DNA from: CAVVAE01 sp963746185
GTDB taxonomy: Bacteria > Actinomycetota > Actinomycetes > Propionibacteriales > Nocardioidaceae
DNA: 64,000 nucleotides
Assembly (NCBI GenBank): GCA_963746185.1
Contig: CAVVAE010000004.1
Span: 186,001 to 250,000, forward strand
Reading direction: 5' to 3'
Each line of letters begins with the position of its first letter. Positions within the stretch are counted from its first letter, which is position 1. The notes under the pieces were generated by a model. That model was not told the DNA's origin. It made no database searches and saw only the letters and a list, made by a program, of their open reading frames with translations. Position numbers and translations under genes: made by a program. Of the stretch, positions 26,492 to 34,607 are shown piece by piece.

Positions 26492-26497
26492 TTCGGC

Positions 26498-27412
26498 ATG
26501 AGCAATGACACTCTCGCCGCCGGTCGGGCCTTCCTCGATCGTGAGGGCCGCCTCATCGAGCGCCGGCTCACCGCTGCGATCTTCGATGGGGCCGACGCCT
26601 CCGGCGTTATCGACGCGGTCCGTGCCTACCGCAATCCTGACGGCGGGTTCGGCCAAGGCCTCGAACCCGACAAACGCTGCCCCGCCAGCCTTCCCATCGA
26701 CGTGGAGTGCGCCTTCGACATTCTGCTGGTGGCCGGCGAAGCAGACGGTGGCGTTCTCGATCAGTCGGGCGACGTCGGCCCCGACGGCTTGGTTCTCGGC
26801 GCCTGCGACTGGCTGAGTTCGGTTGCGTCGGCTGATGGTTCCGTGCCGATGGCCTTCGCGGTGATCGAGGGCTACCCCCGGGCCGACCACTGGTCTGACT
26901 GGGCCTATGAGCCAGCACTCAACCCGACAGCCGGCCTGGCCGGACGGCTGCATCAGATGGGGGTCACGCACCTGTGGCTCGACCGAGCTACCGACTGGAC
27001 CTGGGCGCGGCTCGAGTCCGGATTCGATGAGGACGCCCACGCGCTGCGTGAGGTGTTGGTGTTCCTCGAGCACGTGCCCGACCGAGGTCGAGCCGAAGCC
27101 GTCGCGGCACACGTCGGCGACTGGCTGGCGGGCGCGGCGTGGTACCGCCCCGACCCGGCCGACCCGGAATACGGGGTGACACCGCTCCATCTAGCGCCAT
27201 CACCCGACAGCCCATGGCTGAGGCTGTTCGACGAGTCCACCGTCGAAGGCCACCTCGACCGCATGACCCGAGACCAACAGCCCGACGGTGGCTGGCCGAT
27301 CACGTGGGAACCGCCCGGAACCGCACCCACTCTGGAGTGGCGCGGGATCGAGACCCTCCGTGCCCTGCGCACGCTTCGGGCCTACGGTCGGCTGACACCT
27401 CGAGTGGATTGA
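26498..27412 (+). CDS. Prenyltransferase/squalene-cyclase-like alpha-toroid protein
   Basis: The 304-residue protein contains two QW-like repeats, NPDGGFGQGLEPDK (about residue 48) and QQPDGGWPITWEPPG (about residue 260). These are typical of the (alpha/alpha)6 toroid shared by terpene cyclases, protein prenyltransferase beta subunits and related proteins. The catalytic DxDD motif of squalene-hopene cyclases is not seen. It may be a non-catalytic member. No isoprenoid genes lie nearby. Confidence 0.75.
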   Translation: MSNDTLAAGRAFLDREGRLIERRLTAAIFDGADASGVIDAVRAYRNPDGGFGQGLEPDKRCPASLPIDVECAFDILLVAGEADGGVLDQSGDVGPDGLVLGACDWLSSVASADGSVPMAFAVIEGYPRADHWSDWAYEPALNPTAGLAGRLHQMGVTHLWLDRATDWTWARLESGFDEDAHALREVLVFLEHVPDRGRAEAVAAHVGDWLAGAAWYRPDPADPEYGVTPLHLAPSPDSPWLRLFDESTVEGHLDRMTRDQQPDGGWPITWEPPGTAPTLEWRGIETLRALRTLRAYGRLTPRVD

Positions 27413-27421
27413 CCCGCGGCG

Positions 27422-27427
27422 TATCGT
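27422..27427 (+). promoter_or_regulatory. -10 hexamer TATCGT
   Basis: TATCGT lies 5 nt before GTG 27433 and 8 nt before ATG 27436. Confidence 0.45.
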
Positions 27428-27435
27428 CCGACGTG

Positions 27436-27882
27436 ATGGACGTCCAAGCTGTTATTGCCATCCTGAGCTTGGCTGCCGCCATCTTCTCGACCCTTTGGGC
27501 CACCGGGGGATGGAGCGCCCTCCACCGACGGTCGATGCTGCAAGAACTCGGTCTTGCGAAAGACCTGCCGGAGTCCGCGACGAAGAGGCAGCTCATTTCG
27601 CACGTCGAGGAAGAGGTCGACCTCTACCTGTACCGGGTCCGCGAACAAGAGCCCTCGACGAAGGGGCCTGTTAGCGCTCTGGCTCTGAGCGTCGTTGTCA
27701 TTGTCGCGCTCGCGAGTGCTTTCCCCGATGCCAACATCGTCGTCATCTATCTCGTCGAGGGCCTTTTCGTTCTGGTGGCTGCTTGGGCGTACGCCGTGTG
27801 GCTGCGATCAACCTTGATCAAGAGGAGCAGGACACGTCGCAGTGAGTTGTTAGGCGCGGCCCGGAAGGTTGCCGACACGTAG
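27436..27882 (+). CDS. Small membrane protein of unknown function
   Basis: The 148-residue protein has three hydrophobic segments: VIAILSLAAAIFSTLWATGGW at the N-terminus, then VSALALSVVVIVALASAFPDANIVVIYLVEGLFVLVAAWAYAV as a hairpin. A charged segment (ESATKRQLISHVEEEVDLYLYRVREQ) lies between. The tail is basic. No family is recognised. GTG 27433 is an equally possible start. The open frame upstream overlaps the toroid protein and is rejected. Confidence 0.65.
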   Translation: MDVQAVIAILSLAAAIFSTLWATGGWSALHRRSMLQELGLAKDLPESATKRQLISHVEEEVDLYLYRVREQEPSTKGPVSALALSVVVIVALASAFPDANIVVIYLVEGLFVLVAAWAYAVWLRSTLIKRSRTRRSELLGAARKVADT

Positions 27883-27954
27883 ACCGGCGCCCGCAGGCGG
27901 GCTCACGATGTGCTGAGGGATCGGACGGACGGGCGCGGGCGCTTGCCCGTTGGC

Positions 27955-27960
27955 TATGTT
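27955..27960 (+). promoter_or_regulatory. -10 hexamer TATGTT
   Basis: TATGTT is followed by 6 nt and ATG 27967, in leaderless arrangement. Confidence 0.55.
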
Positions 27961-27966
27961 GTCGCG

Positions 27967-28515
27967 ATGTCGACGAACTCGGGGACGTCAGCACCTGTGG
28001 TGATCTTGCTCTCGGGGGCCTCCTCGTCGGGCAAGTCGAGTCTGGCGAAAGCGCTCCAGCGTCGATTGCGTGTTCCAGCCGTTCTCGTAGAGGCCGACCG
28101 AACATTTCCTGCTCTCCCCACGGAGCACCCCGATTGGGCATCTCTTGATGTTTCCCACTCCAGCGTCGTGTTGGCGTTTCATCGCTCGATCGCTTCGTGG
28201 GCCGAGGCTGGATTCGACCTGATTGTCGACGGTTCGCTGCCCTACGACGAACCTCAACTCCGCGACGCCTGCATCCGGGTGTTCGAGCCCTTTGACATCC
28301 GGATCGTTGGCGTGCGGTGCTCCGCGGCCGAGTTGGCTGACAGAGAGGCAGCGCGAACTGAGGAGAGACCCAACGGCTGGGCCGTGCGGCAGGCCACGGA
28401 TATCCACAACGGAATGCGCTACGCAGCCGAGGTCGATACGACGGCAAAGTCGCCCGAGGAGTGCGCACATGAGGTCGCGGCTCAGCTTCAGCTCACGCCG
28501 GTGCACCGACGATAG
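27967..28515 (+). CDS. CPT-like small-molecule kinase (P-loop)
   Basis: The 182-residue protein has a Walker A ILLSGASSSGKSSLAKAL at residues 12-29 and the layout of chloramphenicol phosphotransferase-like kinases, including VLVEADRTFPALP, FDLIVDGSLPYDEPQL, IRIVGVRCSAAELADREAARTEER and a C-terminal VDTTAKSPEECA. It probably phosphorylates a small hydroxyl-bearing substrate. Chloramphenicol itself is only one possibility. The start is fixed by the leaderless promoter. Confidence 0.8.
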   Translation: MSTNSGTSAPVVILLSGASSSGKSSLAKALQRRLRVPAVLVEADRTFPALPTEHPDWASLDVSHSSVVLAFHRSIASWAEAGFDLIVDGSLPYDEPQLRDACIRVFEPFDIRIVGVRCSAAELADREAARTEERPNGWAVRQATDIHNGMRYAAEVDTTAKSPEECAHEVAAQLQLTPVHRR

Positions 28516-28562
28516 GACGCCGAGCCGCCGCCCGAGTGGGAGGTTCGGGCACCGGCCAGGGA

Positions 28563-29126
28563 TCAGCGTTCCGCAGCGAAGTCGACGGAATCGGTGGCAA
28601 CCGTCCCACCCTGCCGTCCGGGTGCGGTGTGGAACTTCCAATAGAGGTTTGTGTGGTCGATGACCTTGTCGGGTGGCGGCGCGCCCCACTCGGTCTGGTC
28701 CTCCGTCGTGTGCGCGTCACTGACCAACGTTGCGTCGTAACCTCGGACGATTGCGCCGTGCAACGTCGAGCGGATGCATTCGTCTGTCTGCGCCCCGGTG
28801 ACGACCAGGTGACCCACCTTGCGCTCGCCGAGGATGGCCTCCAGATCGGTGGCTTCGAAGGAGTCGGCGTACTGCTTGTGGACCAGCGGTTCGGGCTCCT
28901 TGCGTGTGAGCTCGGGAACGAGCTGCCAGCCGTCGCTGTCTTTGGGCATGTTCTCGTCGTCGGAGTGCTGCACCCACACGACGGGGACGTTCTCACCCCG
29001 AGCCTTGTCCACGAGGGTAGAGATGTTGGCGACCACACCGTCGCGGTTGTGCGTCCCGCCCACCACATCATTTTGAACATCAATGACGATCAACGCGGTG
29101 TTGGGACGATCAGATAGGGACGTCAT
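28563..29126 (-). CDS. Isochorismatase-family cysteine hydrolase
   Basis: The 187-residue protein has the catalytic Asp-Lys-Cys set of isochorismatase-like hydrolases: LIVIDVQNDVV (Asp), LVHKQYADSF (Lys) and TGAQTDECIRST (Cys). Members hydrolyse isochorismate, nicotinamide, N-carbamoyl compounds and similar substrates. The substrate is not given by the sequence. GAGGAGAG precedes ATG 29126. It diverges from helR across a 320-bp region that holds the RAE palindrome. Confidence 0.9.
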   Translation of the reverse strand: MTSLSDRPNTALIVIDVQNDVVGGTHNRDGVVANISTLVDKARGENVPVVWVQHSDDENMPKDSDGWQLVPELTRKEPEPLVHKQYADSFEATDLEAILGERKVGHLVVTGAQTDECIRSTLHGAIVRGYDATLVSDAHTTEDQTEWGAPPPDKVIDHTNLYWKFHTAPGRQGGTVATDSVDFAAER

Positions 29127-29323
29127 TGCGCTCTCCTCTGCAATCGGGTTCTCCGTCTGCGACAACGTTAGAACCGAGCAGGGACATTGTGCATCGGTAC
29201 GACGGTGCCGACCGAACAGGGCGGCGAGGCCGGGGCTTTCTCGAGGGGGTGGGCAGTCCAGAGCGGACAAAGAAAGTGGAAAGGAGAACCACTCCCTTCC
29301 ACTACAAACATATAGCGCACATG

Positions 29324-29342
29324 GGGGCTTGCGGCAAGCCCC
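29324..29342. promoter_or_regulatory. Rifamycin-associated element (RAE)
   Basis: GGGGCTTGCGGCAAGCCCC is a 19-bp inverted repeat (9-bp arms around a central G). It matches the RAE described upstream of rifamycin-inactivating enzymes and helR in actinobacteria (consensus GGGGCTTGCGGCAAGGCCC, from memory), differing at one position that makes the repeat perfect. It sits about 105 bp before the helR start. The rest of 29127-29446 contains no gene. A TATAGC hexamer at 29311-29316 could be the -10. Confidence 0.8.
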
Positions 29343-29446
29343 TGGTCATGCCGCAGAATTGCGGGCCGATGCCAGAACCTACGGAAATGGGGGTCCGTGA
29401 AATGCGGTTGTTGTTGTCGACGTACGGGTGCGGAAAGGTCGAAACG

Positions 29447-31618
29447 GTGGCTACCAGTGCGTTTGCCCTTCCTGATCACCTCAACCACAAGGCCGACCCG
29501 GCGCTGATCGCCGGCGACGAGCGGCACTTCGCGGCGATCGCGGAGAGCCTCGAACAGTCGATCGCCGACCTCTCCGATCGCCTCGATGCCGAACGCAGGG
29601 CACCCGGCGGCATCGGACAGGCCGCTATGGACCGCGACATGGAGGTCAGCCGGCTGACCGCCCGCCTGCGCACCCTGCGTCGCTTCGGATTGGACCTGTG
29701 CCTCGGACACATGGTCAGCGCAGACAACCCCGAGCCCGTGTACGTCGGACGGCTCGGCCTCACGGACAGCGGAGGTCGCCGGCTGCTGCTCGACTGGCGC
29801 TCCCCCGCGGCTGAGCCGTTCTTCGGAGCGACTCACGCCAACCCGATGGGGCTGGCAAGCCGCCGCAGGTATCGCTGGACCCGCGGCCGGGTCAGCGACT
29901 ACTGGGACGAGGTGTTCACCTCAGACGGGCTTGAAGGGCGCGCCGCGCTCGACGACCAGTCCGCCTTCATCGCCAGCCTGGGCAGCAGCCGGTCACCCCG
30001 GATGCGAGACGTGCTCGGCACCATTCAGGCCGACCAGGACGCGATCATCCGCGCGGGATCCCGCGGCGCTCTCGTCGTCGACGGCGGTCCGGGTACGGGG
30101 AAGACTGTGGTTGCTCTGCACCGCACCGCGTACCTCCTGTACTCCGACCCACGCCTGGGGCACCGCAGGGGTGGCGTGATGTTCGTCGGCCCGCACCAGC
30201 CCTACCTGGCCTACGTCGCCGACGTCCTCCCCACTCTCGGGGAAGAAGGCGTGCAGACGTGCACACTTCGCGACCTCCTCCCCGAGGGAACCACAGCAGG
30301 GTCCGAGACTGACCCGGACGTGGCCCTCCTGAAGGCGTCGGCGGACATGGTGAAAGCGATCGAGCCGGCTGTCAGGTTGTACGAGGAGCCGCCCATCGAC
30401 GACATGGAGGTGGAGACGCCGTGGACCGACCTCCCACTCAGCGCCGCCGACTGGGCCGAAGCCTTCGGAGCACCAGATCCTGTAACGCCGCACAACGAGG
30501 CGCGCGACCAGATCTGGGAGGAACTGCTCACCATCCTGATCGACAAGTGCGACGACGATGACGTCTCGCCTGACCTGCTCCGCGCCTCGCTCCAGCAGAA
30601 CACGGGGCTGCGCACCATCCTCAACAAGGCCTGGCCGCTGATCGACCCGACCGACCTCGTCGGCGACCTGTGGTCCGTGCCGGCCTACCTGCGGATGTGT
30701 GCTCCCTGGCTCAGCGCCGATGACGTTCGGAAGCTGCAGCGCGAGGACGCCCAGGCCTGGACGTTGTCCGACTTGCCGCTCCTCGACGCAGCACGGCAGC
30801 GGCTCGGCGACCCGGAAGCATCACGACGCAAGCGCCGACACAGCGCCGCCGTCGCCGCCGAACGCGAGCAGATGGACAGAGTCGTCGACAACCTGATCGC
30901 GGCGGGCGGCGACGAGTACGGCGATGGTCTGGTGTCGATGCTTCGCGGGGAGGACTTCCATGATTCGCTGGTCGATGAGACAGCACTGCCCACCACCGAC
31001 CCAGACCAGCTCGCTGGCCCGTTCGCGCACATCGTCGTCGACGAGGCGCAGGAGCTGACCGACGCAGAGTGGCAGATGTTGCTGCTCCGCTGCCCGTCCC
31101 GGAGCTTCACCATTGTCGGGGACCGCGCCCAGGCCAGGCACGGGTTCACGGAGTCGTGGCAGGAGCGACTCGAGCGGATCGGGCTCGACCGCGTCAACCT
31201 GGCCTCCCTGAGCATCAACTACCGGACGCCGGAAGAGGTCATGACGGAGGCCGAGCCAGTTATCCGAGCTGTGCTCCCGGACGCCAACGTGCCGACCTCC
31301 ATCCGCAGTACCGACGTCCCCGTCGAATACGGAGCTGCCTCAGATCTGGGCTCGATCCTCGACACCTGGCTCGCCGAACATGCCGAAGGGATCGCCTGCG
31401 TCATCAGCACCGGCGACATCGACGCAGGCGCGTTCCGGCCCGGTACGGATCAGTCCCGTGTTCGGTCGTTGACCCCGGAGCTCTCGAAGGGGCTCGAGTT
31501 CGACCTGGTCGTCCTCATCGACCCACTGACGTTCGGCACGGGCATCGAAGGAGCGGTCGACCGCTACGTCGCGATGACGCGAGCGACCCAACGACTCGTC
31601 ATCCTCACGAGGCCGTGA
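29447..31618 (+). CDS. helR: RNA polymerase recycling motor ATPase HelR
   Basis: The 723-residue superfamily 1 helicase-like ATPase has Walker A DGGPGTGKTVVALHRTAYLL (about residue 205), Walker B IVVDEAQELTDAEW (about 530) and a C-terminal YVAMTRATQRLVIL motif VI. The long N-terminal coiled region (EQSIADLSDRLDAERRA) and the LDWRSPAAEPFFGAT motif are typical of HelD/HelR proteins. HelR removes stalled RNA polymerase from DNA and displaces rifamycin from it, giving tolerance or resistance. GTG 29447 has GGAAAGG 8 nt upstream and gives the usual N-terminus. Starts further upstream would lie before or within the RAE. Confidence 0.9.
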   Translation: MATSAFALPDHLNHKADPALIAGDERHFAAIAESLEQSIADLSDRLDAERRAPGGIGQAAMDRDMEVSRLTARLRTLRRFGLDLCLGHMVSADNPEPVYVGRLGLTDSGGRRLLLDWRSPAAEPFFGATHANPMGLASRRRYRWTRGRVSDYWDEVFTSDGLEGRAALDDQSAFIASLGSSRSPRMRDVLGTIQADQDAIIRAGSRGALVVDGGPGTGKTVVALHRTAYLLYSDPRLGHRRGGVMFVGPHQPYLAYVADVLPTLGEEGVQTCTLRDLLPEGTTAGSETDPDVALLKASADMVKAIEPAVRLYEEPPIDDMEVETPWTDLPLSAADWAEAFGAPDPVTPHNEARDQIWEELLTILIDKCDDDDVSPDLLRASLQQNTGLRTILNKAWPLIDPTDLVGDLWSVPAYLRMCAPWLSADDVRKLQREDAQAWTLSDLPLLDAARQRLGDPEASRRKRRHSAAVAAEREQMDRVVDNLIAAGGDEYGDGLVSMLRGEDFHDSLVDETALPTTDPDQLAGPFAHIVVDEAQELTDAEWQMLLLRCPSRSFTIVGDRAQARHGFTESWQERLERIGLDRVNLASLSINYRTPEEVMTEAEPVIRAVLPDANVPTSIRSTDVPVEYGAASDLGSILDTWLAEHAEGIACVISTGDIDAGAFRPGTDQSRVRSLTPELSKGLEFDLVVLIDPLTFGTGIEGAVDRYVAMTRATQRLVILTRP

Positions 31619-32399
31619 CGTCGGCCCGAGACGCGGCTCGTGCGGTGACCAGAGCGAAAGTGAGGTACTCCCCCTGGTCGGCCTCCAGCATGGCGAGCAC
31701 GCGGTCGCCTCCGCCTCCAGCGGTGTCAGGCTCCTGGCGCGCGGTCGTCACTCGATGCCAGAGCAACCAGTCACTCCAGCCATCGTCTTGAAGGCGAGCC
31801 GAAGTGACGCTCACGAGTCCGGTGATGTCCCACTGGAACCGCCACCACTCAGCGGTATGCCAGGCCATCGCCTCCCAGCCCACGCAGTCCCTGATGTGAT
31901 CGGGAATCGCTCCGAGGTCTCGGACCTCACGTGTCATTGCCGGGGTGGCAATGGCTAGCTGGCCGCCAGGCTTGAGGAAGCTGGTGATGTAGGCGAGGTA
32001 GTGGTCCGCCGTACCGAAGTATTCGTAGGAGTCGATGCTGATGATCGCGTCGAAGTCGCCGGCAGCGAAAGGCAGTGCGTGCGCCTCAGCTTTGATGGCC
32101 TGCACCCGGTCGCCGACCCCGGCGCCTGCAAAGACCGCTGCCGCTTCGGCCGGTGGCACCCACAGGTCGGCAGCGGCCACCTGGACGCCGAACTCGCGGG
32201 CCAGGAACACAGACGTGGCGCCTTTCCCCGAACCAAGGTCGAGCACCCGCATCCCCGGACGAAGATCGAGGTCTTGGCAAAGATCCTCGAGGAGCCACAA
32301 GGGGTTCGGACCCATGTCGAGGGCCACCAGCCACGACGGGTCGTACTGGGACGAGAGCGGGTACCGGTCCGCACGCACAAGTTCATCGATCGAAGTCAC
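31605..32399 (-). CDS. Class I SAM-dependent methyltransferase
   Basis: The 264-residue Rossmann methyltransferase has motif I RVLDLGSGKGATSVFLARE at about residue 51, motif II AAADLW, and motif IV FDAIISIDSYEYFG, followed by FLKPGGQLAIATP. It resembles the UbiE/cyclopropane-synthase-like small-molecule group. The substrate is unknown. It converges with helR, and the two overlap by 14 nt at their 3' ends. Confidence 0.88.
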   Translation of the reverse strand: MTSIDELVRADRYPLSSQYDPSWLVALDMGPNPLWLLEDLCQDLDLRPGMRVLDLGSGKGATSVFLAREFGVQVAAADLWVPPAEAAAVFAGAGVGDRVQAIKAEAHALPFAAGDFDAIISIDSYEYFGTADHYLAYITSFLKPGGQLAIATPAMTREVRDLGAIPDHIRDCVGWEAMAWHTAEWWRFQWDITGLVSVTSARLQDDGWSDWLLWHRVTTARQEPDTAGGGGDRVLAMLEADQGEYLTFALVTARAASRADVTAS

Positions 32400-32521
32400 G
32401 GCGGCCTACGCAAGCATCCGCGAGTGCGGCAGTCAACGTCTTTTGTCGCCGCGGTTGGGCAGCGCCCCCACCCGCCTTCACCGCTTCCGGAATGGCGTTG
32501 CAGGCTGCGACGATGGCACCG

Positions 32522-32950
32522 ATGACATCCCAGCCGATCGCGCGACACCTGCTGCGTGCCAAGGACCTCGCCGACGCTCGCTTCGCCGAGCCGCTCACCG
32601 TCGCAGATCTGGCTGAATCGGCCCGCTTGTCGCCTGCGCACTTCAGCCGGGAGTTCCGCCGTGCCTTCGGCGAGAGTCCGCACGCCTATCTCCTGACCCG
32701 CCGCCTGGAGCGAGCGGCGGCGATGTTGCGGATGACCGACCGCTCGGTCGCGGACATCTGCACCGCTGTCGGTCTGTCGAGTCTCGGATCGTTCACCACG
32801 ACGTTCACGCGGGTGTACGGGAAGTCGCCCACGGCCTACCGTGCGAGCTTGCCGCCGGCCTCCGCCTACGTCATCGTGCCGTCGTGCATCGTGCGCGCGT
32901 ACGGGCGTCCTCAGAACCGCACGTTTCGAGAAGACACCAAAGAGGCCTGA
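32522..32950 (+). CDS. AraC-family transcriptional regulator (DNA-binding domain only)
   Basis: The 142-residue protein is essentially the double helix-turn-helix of AraC/XylS regulators: LTVADLAESARLSPAHFSREFRRAFGESPHAYL, then SVADICTAVGLSSLGSFTTTFTRVYGKSPTAYRA. No effector domain is present. It is followed after 44 nt by a VOC-family protein, a frequent pairing in actinobacteria. The regulator may control that gene. In-frame ATGs at 32492 and 32513 are alternative starts. Confidence 0.88.
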   Translation: MTSQPIARHLLRAKDLADARFAEPLTVADLAESARLSPAHFSREFRRAFGESPHAYLLTRRLERAAAMLRMTDRSVADICTAVGLSSLGSFTTTFTRVYGKSPTAYRASLPPASAYVIVPSCIVRAYGRPQNRTFREDTKEA

Positions 32951-32994
32951 TACCTAGTGTCGTCGGCACGGAGACCACGACAAGGGAGGCGACG

Positions 32995-33417
32995 ATGTAT
33001 CGGATTGGCAACGCGCAGGTGTGGGTGCACGACCAAGACGAAGCGCTGGAGTTCTACACCAAGAAACTCGGCATGGAGGTCCGCTCGGACGTCACCATGC
33101 CTGAGATGGGCGACTTCCGTTGGTTGACGGTAGGGCCCCCAGGCCAGGACGACTTTGGGATCGTCTTGATGGCCATTCCCGGGCCACCCGTGTTCGACTC
33201 CGAGACCGCGGAGCAGATCCGGACCTTGCTCGCCAAGGGCGGGACCAGCACGGTCTTCCTCGTCACTGACGACTGCCAGAAGAGCTATCAGGATCTTGCC
33301 TCACGCGGCGTCGAGTTCCAGGAGACCCCAGAGGAGCGCCCGTACGGGATCGACGCTGGCTTCCGCGACCCGTCCGGCAACAACTTCCGACTGACAGAGG
33401 TGAAAGACCTCGGCTGA
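32995..33417 (+). CDS. VOC (glyoxalase/dioxygenase) family protein
   Basis: The 140-residue protein has the paired beta-alpha-beta-beta-beta modules of the vicinal oxygen chelate fold: AQVWVHDQDEALEFYTKKLGMEVRSD, then FLVTDDCQKSYQDLASRGVEFQE, ending FRDPSGNNFRLTEV. Metal ligands cannot be fixed with confidence. AAGGGAGG lies 6 nt before ATG 32995. It probably belongs with the AraC regulator just upstream. Confidence 0.88.
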   Translation: MYRIGNAQVWVHDQDEALEFYTKKLGMEVRSDVTMPEMGDFRWLTVGPPGQDDFGIVLMAIPGPPVFDSETAEQIRTLLAKGGTSTVFLVTDDCQKSYQDLASRGVEFQETPEERPYGIDAGFRDPSGNNFRLTEVKDLG

Positions 33418-33426
33418 GCTGGGCCG

Positions 33427-33942
33427 TTACTTGTCCGTCGTACCGTCGATGCGCTCGCGCAGCAGGTCAGCGTGCCCATTGTGCTGGGCGTACTCCTCGA
33501 TCATGTGTACGACGACGGTGAACACTGACATCTCGCCGTCGCGCGCCATGATCGTGTCCTCGTACGACGCTGCGGCCAGTGCCTCATCGGCCAGTCGGCA
33601 CTCCTCGAGAAGCCGCTCGTAGTCAGCTTGTGCGCGATCCGGGTGGAGGTCCTCGAAGTCGGCATCGTCACCGAGCTCCGGGTCGTACATCGGCTCGAGC
33701 TCCTGACGGCCGATCCGCTCACGAAACCACCTCCGCTCGACCTTGGCCATGTGACGCACCAGGCCGAGCAAGGACAGGTTGGACGGCGGCGCCGAGCACT
33801 CGGCCAGTTGCTCACCGTTCAAGCCAGCGCACTTGTGTCGCAGCTGGGCACGATGCCAGGCGAGAAAGCCTTCGAGGATTGGACGTTCGTCGCCAGTGAG
33901 AGGGCCGTCGGGCAGCGACACGTCGGGGGCAGTCCACGTCAT
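33427..33942 (-). CDS. DinB-superfamily protein (DUF664)
   Basis: The 171-residue four-helix-bundle protein has three histidines in the usual DinB metal positions (GLVRHMAKVERRWF, then HMIEEYAQHNGHADLLRE). The DUF664 subgroup includes mycothiol-dependent enzymes of actinobacteria such as maleylpyruvate isomerase and bacillithiol/mycothiol S-transferases. The substrate is unknown. The frame converges with the VOC gene, with a gap of only 9 nt. Confidence 0.85.
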   Translation of the reverse strand: MTWTAPDVSLPDGPLTGDERPILEGFLAWHRAQLRHKCAGLNGEQLAECSAPPSNLSLLGLVRHMAKVERRWFRERIGRQELEPMYDPELGDDADFEDLHPDRAQADYERLLEECRLADEALAAASYEDTIMARDGEMSVFTVVVHMIEEYAQHNGHADLLRERIDGTTDK

Positions 33943-33971
33943 ACGGCAATCATCACATCCGGCTGATTCCG

Positions 33972-34547
33972 TCAGGCATCGCGTTCTGATTCGGGCAGAG
34001 TGGGATGGTCGGTCGGGTAGAGGCCAACCGCGAAGCCGAACACCACGTCGCCCTCGCGTGGCAGCTCGCTGAACTCGCGGACTACCTCTTCGACACGGCT
34101 CCAGAACCCCACAGCGCGCGCGCGAGAGATCCGTGCGTGGCGAAGGTTCGCGAACATCGTGTCGGCATGGTGGGACGGCATGGACTCGGTGGCGGCGTCG
34201 GCCAGATAGTTGGACCAGTGCGGCGGGGTGATCTCGTTCAACGGGATCTCGCCCATGAAGAAGAGGCGGGCGGTTCGTCCGTAGAACCGCTCGTCGATCG
34301 CGCGCACGCGGCGCGTGCGCACTACACGGAGCATCCCGGCGTCCACGAGCACGTTGACGTGATAGGCCACGCTGCTCTTGGGTCGCCCAACCGCACTGGC
34401 CAGCTCGGCCACTGTCGCGGCTCGCTCGAGGACCAGATCGAGAATGGTCGACCGCAGCGGGTCGGCCAGGGCACGCAGTTCCGCGGGTTTCGTCACCACG
34501 ATCCTGTCCACCAGGTCGTAATCCGGGACCCTGCTATTGATCGACAT
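33972..34547 (-). CDS. ArsR-like winged-helix transcriptional regulator
   Basis: The 191-residue protein has an N-terminal winged helix (ELRALADPLRSTILDLVLERAATVAELASAVGRPKSSVAYHVNVLVDAGML, then a basic wing VVRTRRVRAIDERFYG) and a C-terminal sensory domain. It diverges from a dienelactone hydrolase. A perfect inverted repeat covers its own start codon, so self-repression and control of the neighbour are likely. Confidence 0.85.
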   Translation of the reverse strand: MSINSRVPDYDLVDRIVVTKPAELRALADPLRSTILDLVLERAATVAELASAVGRPKSSVAYHVNVLVDAGMLRVVRTRRVRAIDERFYGRTARLFFMGEIPLNEITPPHWSNYLADAATESMPSHHADTMFANLRHARISRARAVGFWSRVEEVVREFSELPREGDVVFGFAVGLYPTDHPTLPESERDA

Positions 34548-34575
34548 TATTCGATCAGTCTATATTGTTGGATCA
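34537..34575. promoter_or_regulatory. Divergent promoter/operator of regulator and dienelactone hydrolase
   Basis: TGATCGA-N6-TCGATCA (34538-34544 and 34551-34557) is a perfect inverted repeat across the regulator start codon. A further half-site TGGATCA is at 34569-34575. For the hydrolase, TTGATC (34537-34542), an 18-bp spacer and TATATT (34561-34566) make a good promoter, and the repeat lies between the two boxes. Confidence 0.65.
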
Positions 34576-34607
34576 TTGCATGCCAGAGCCGAGAACGGAG
34601 TGTCGAG

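Noticed and set aside
29126..29446. Longer helR start at 29126, 29402 or other upstream codons
   Set aside because: A start at 29126 would place the RAE inside the coding region. The ribosome-binding site and family length favour GTG 29447.
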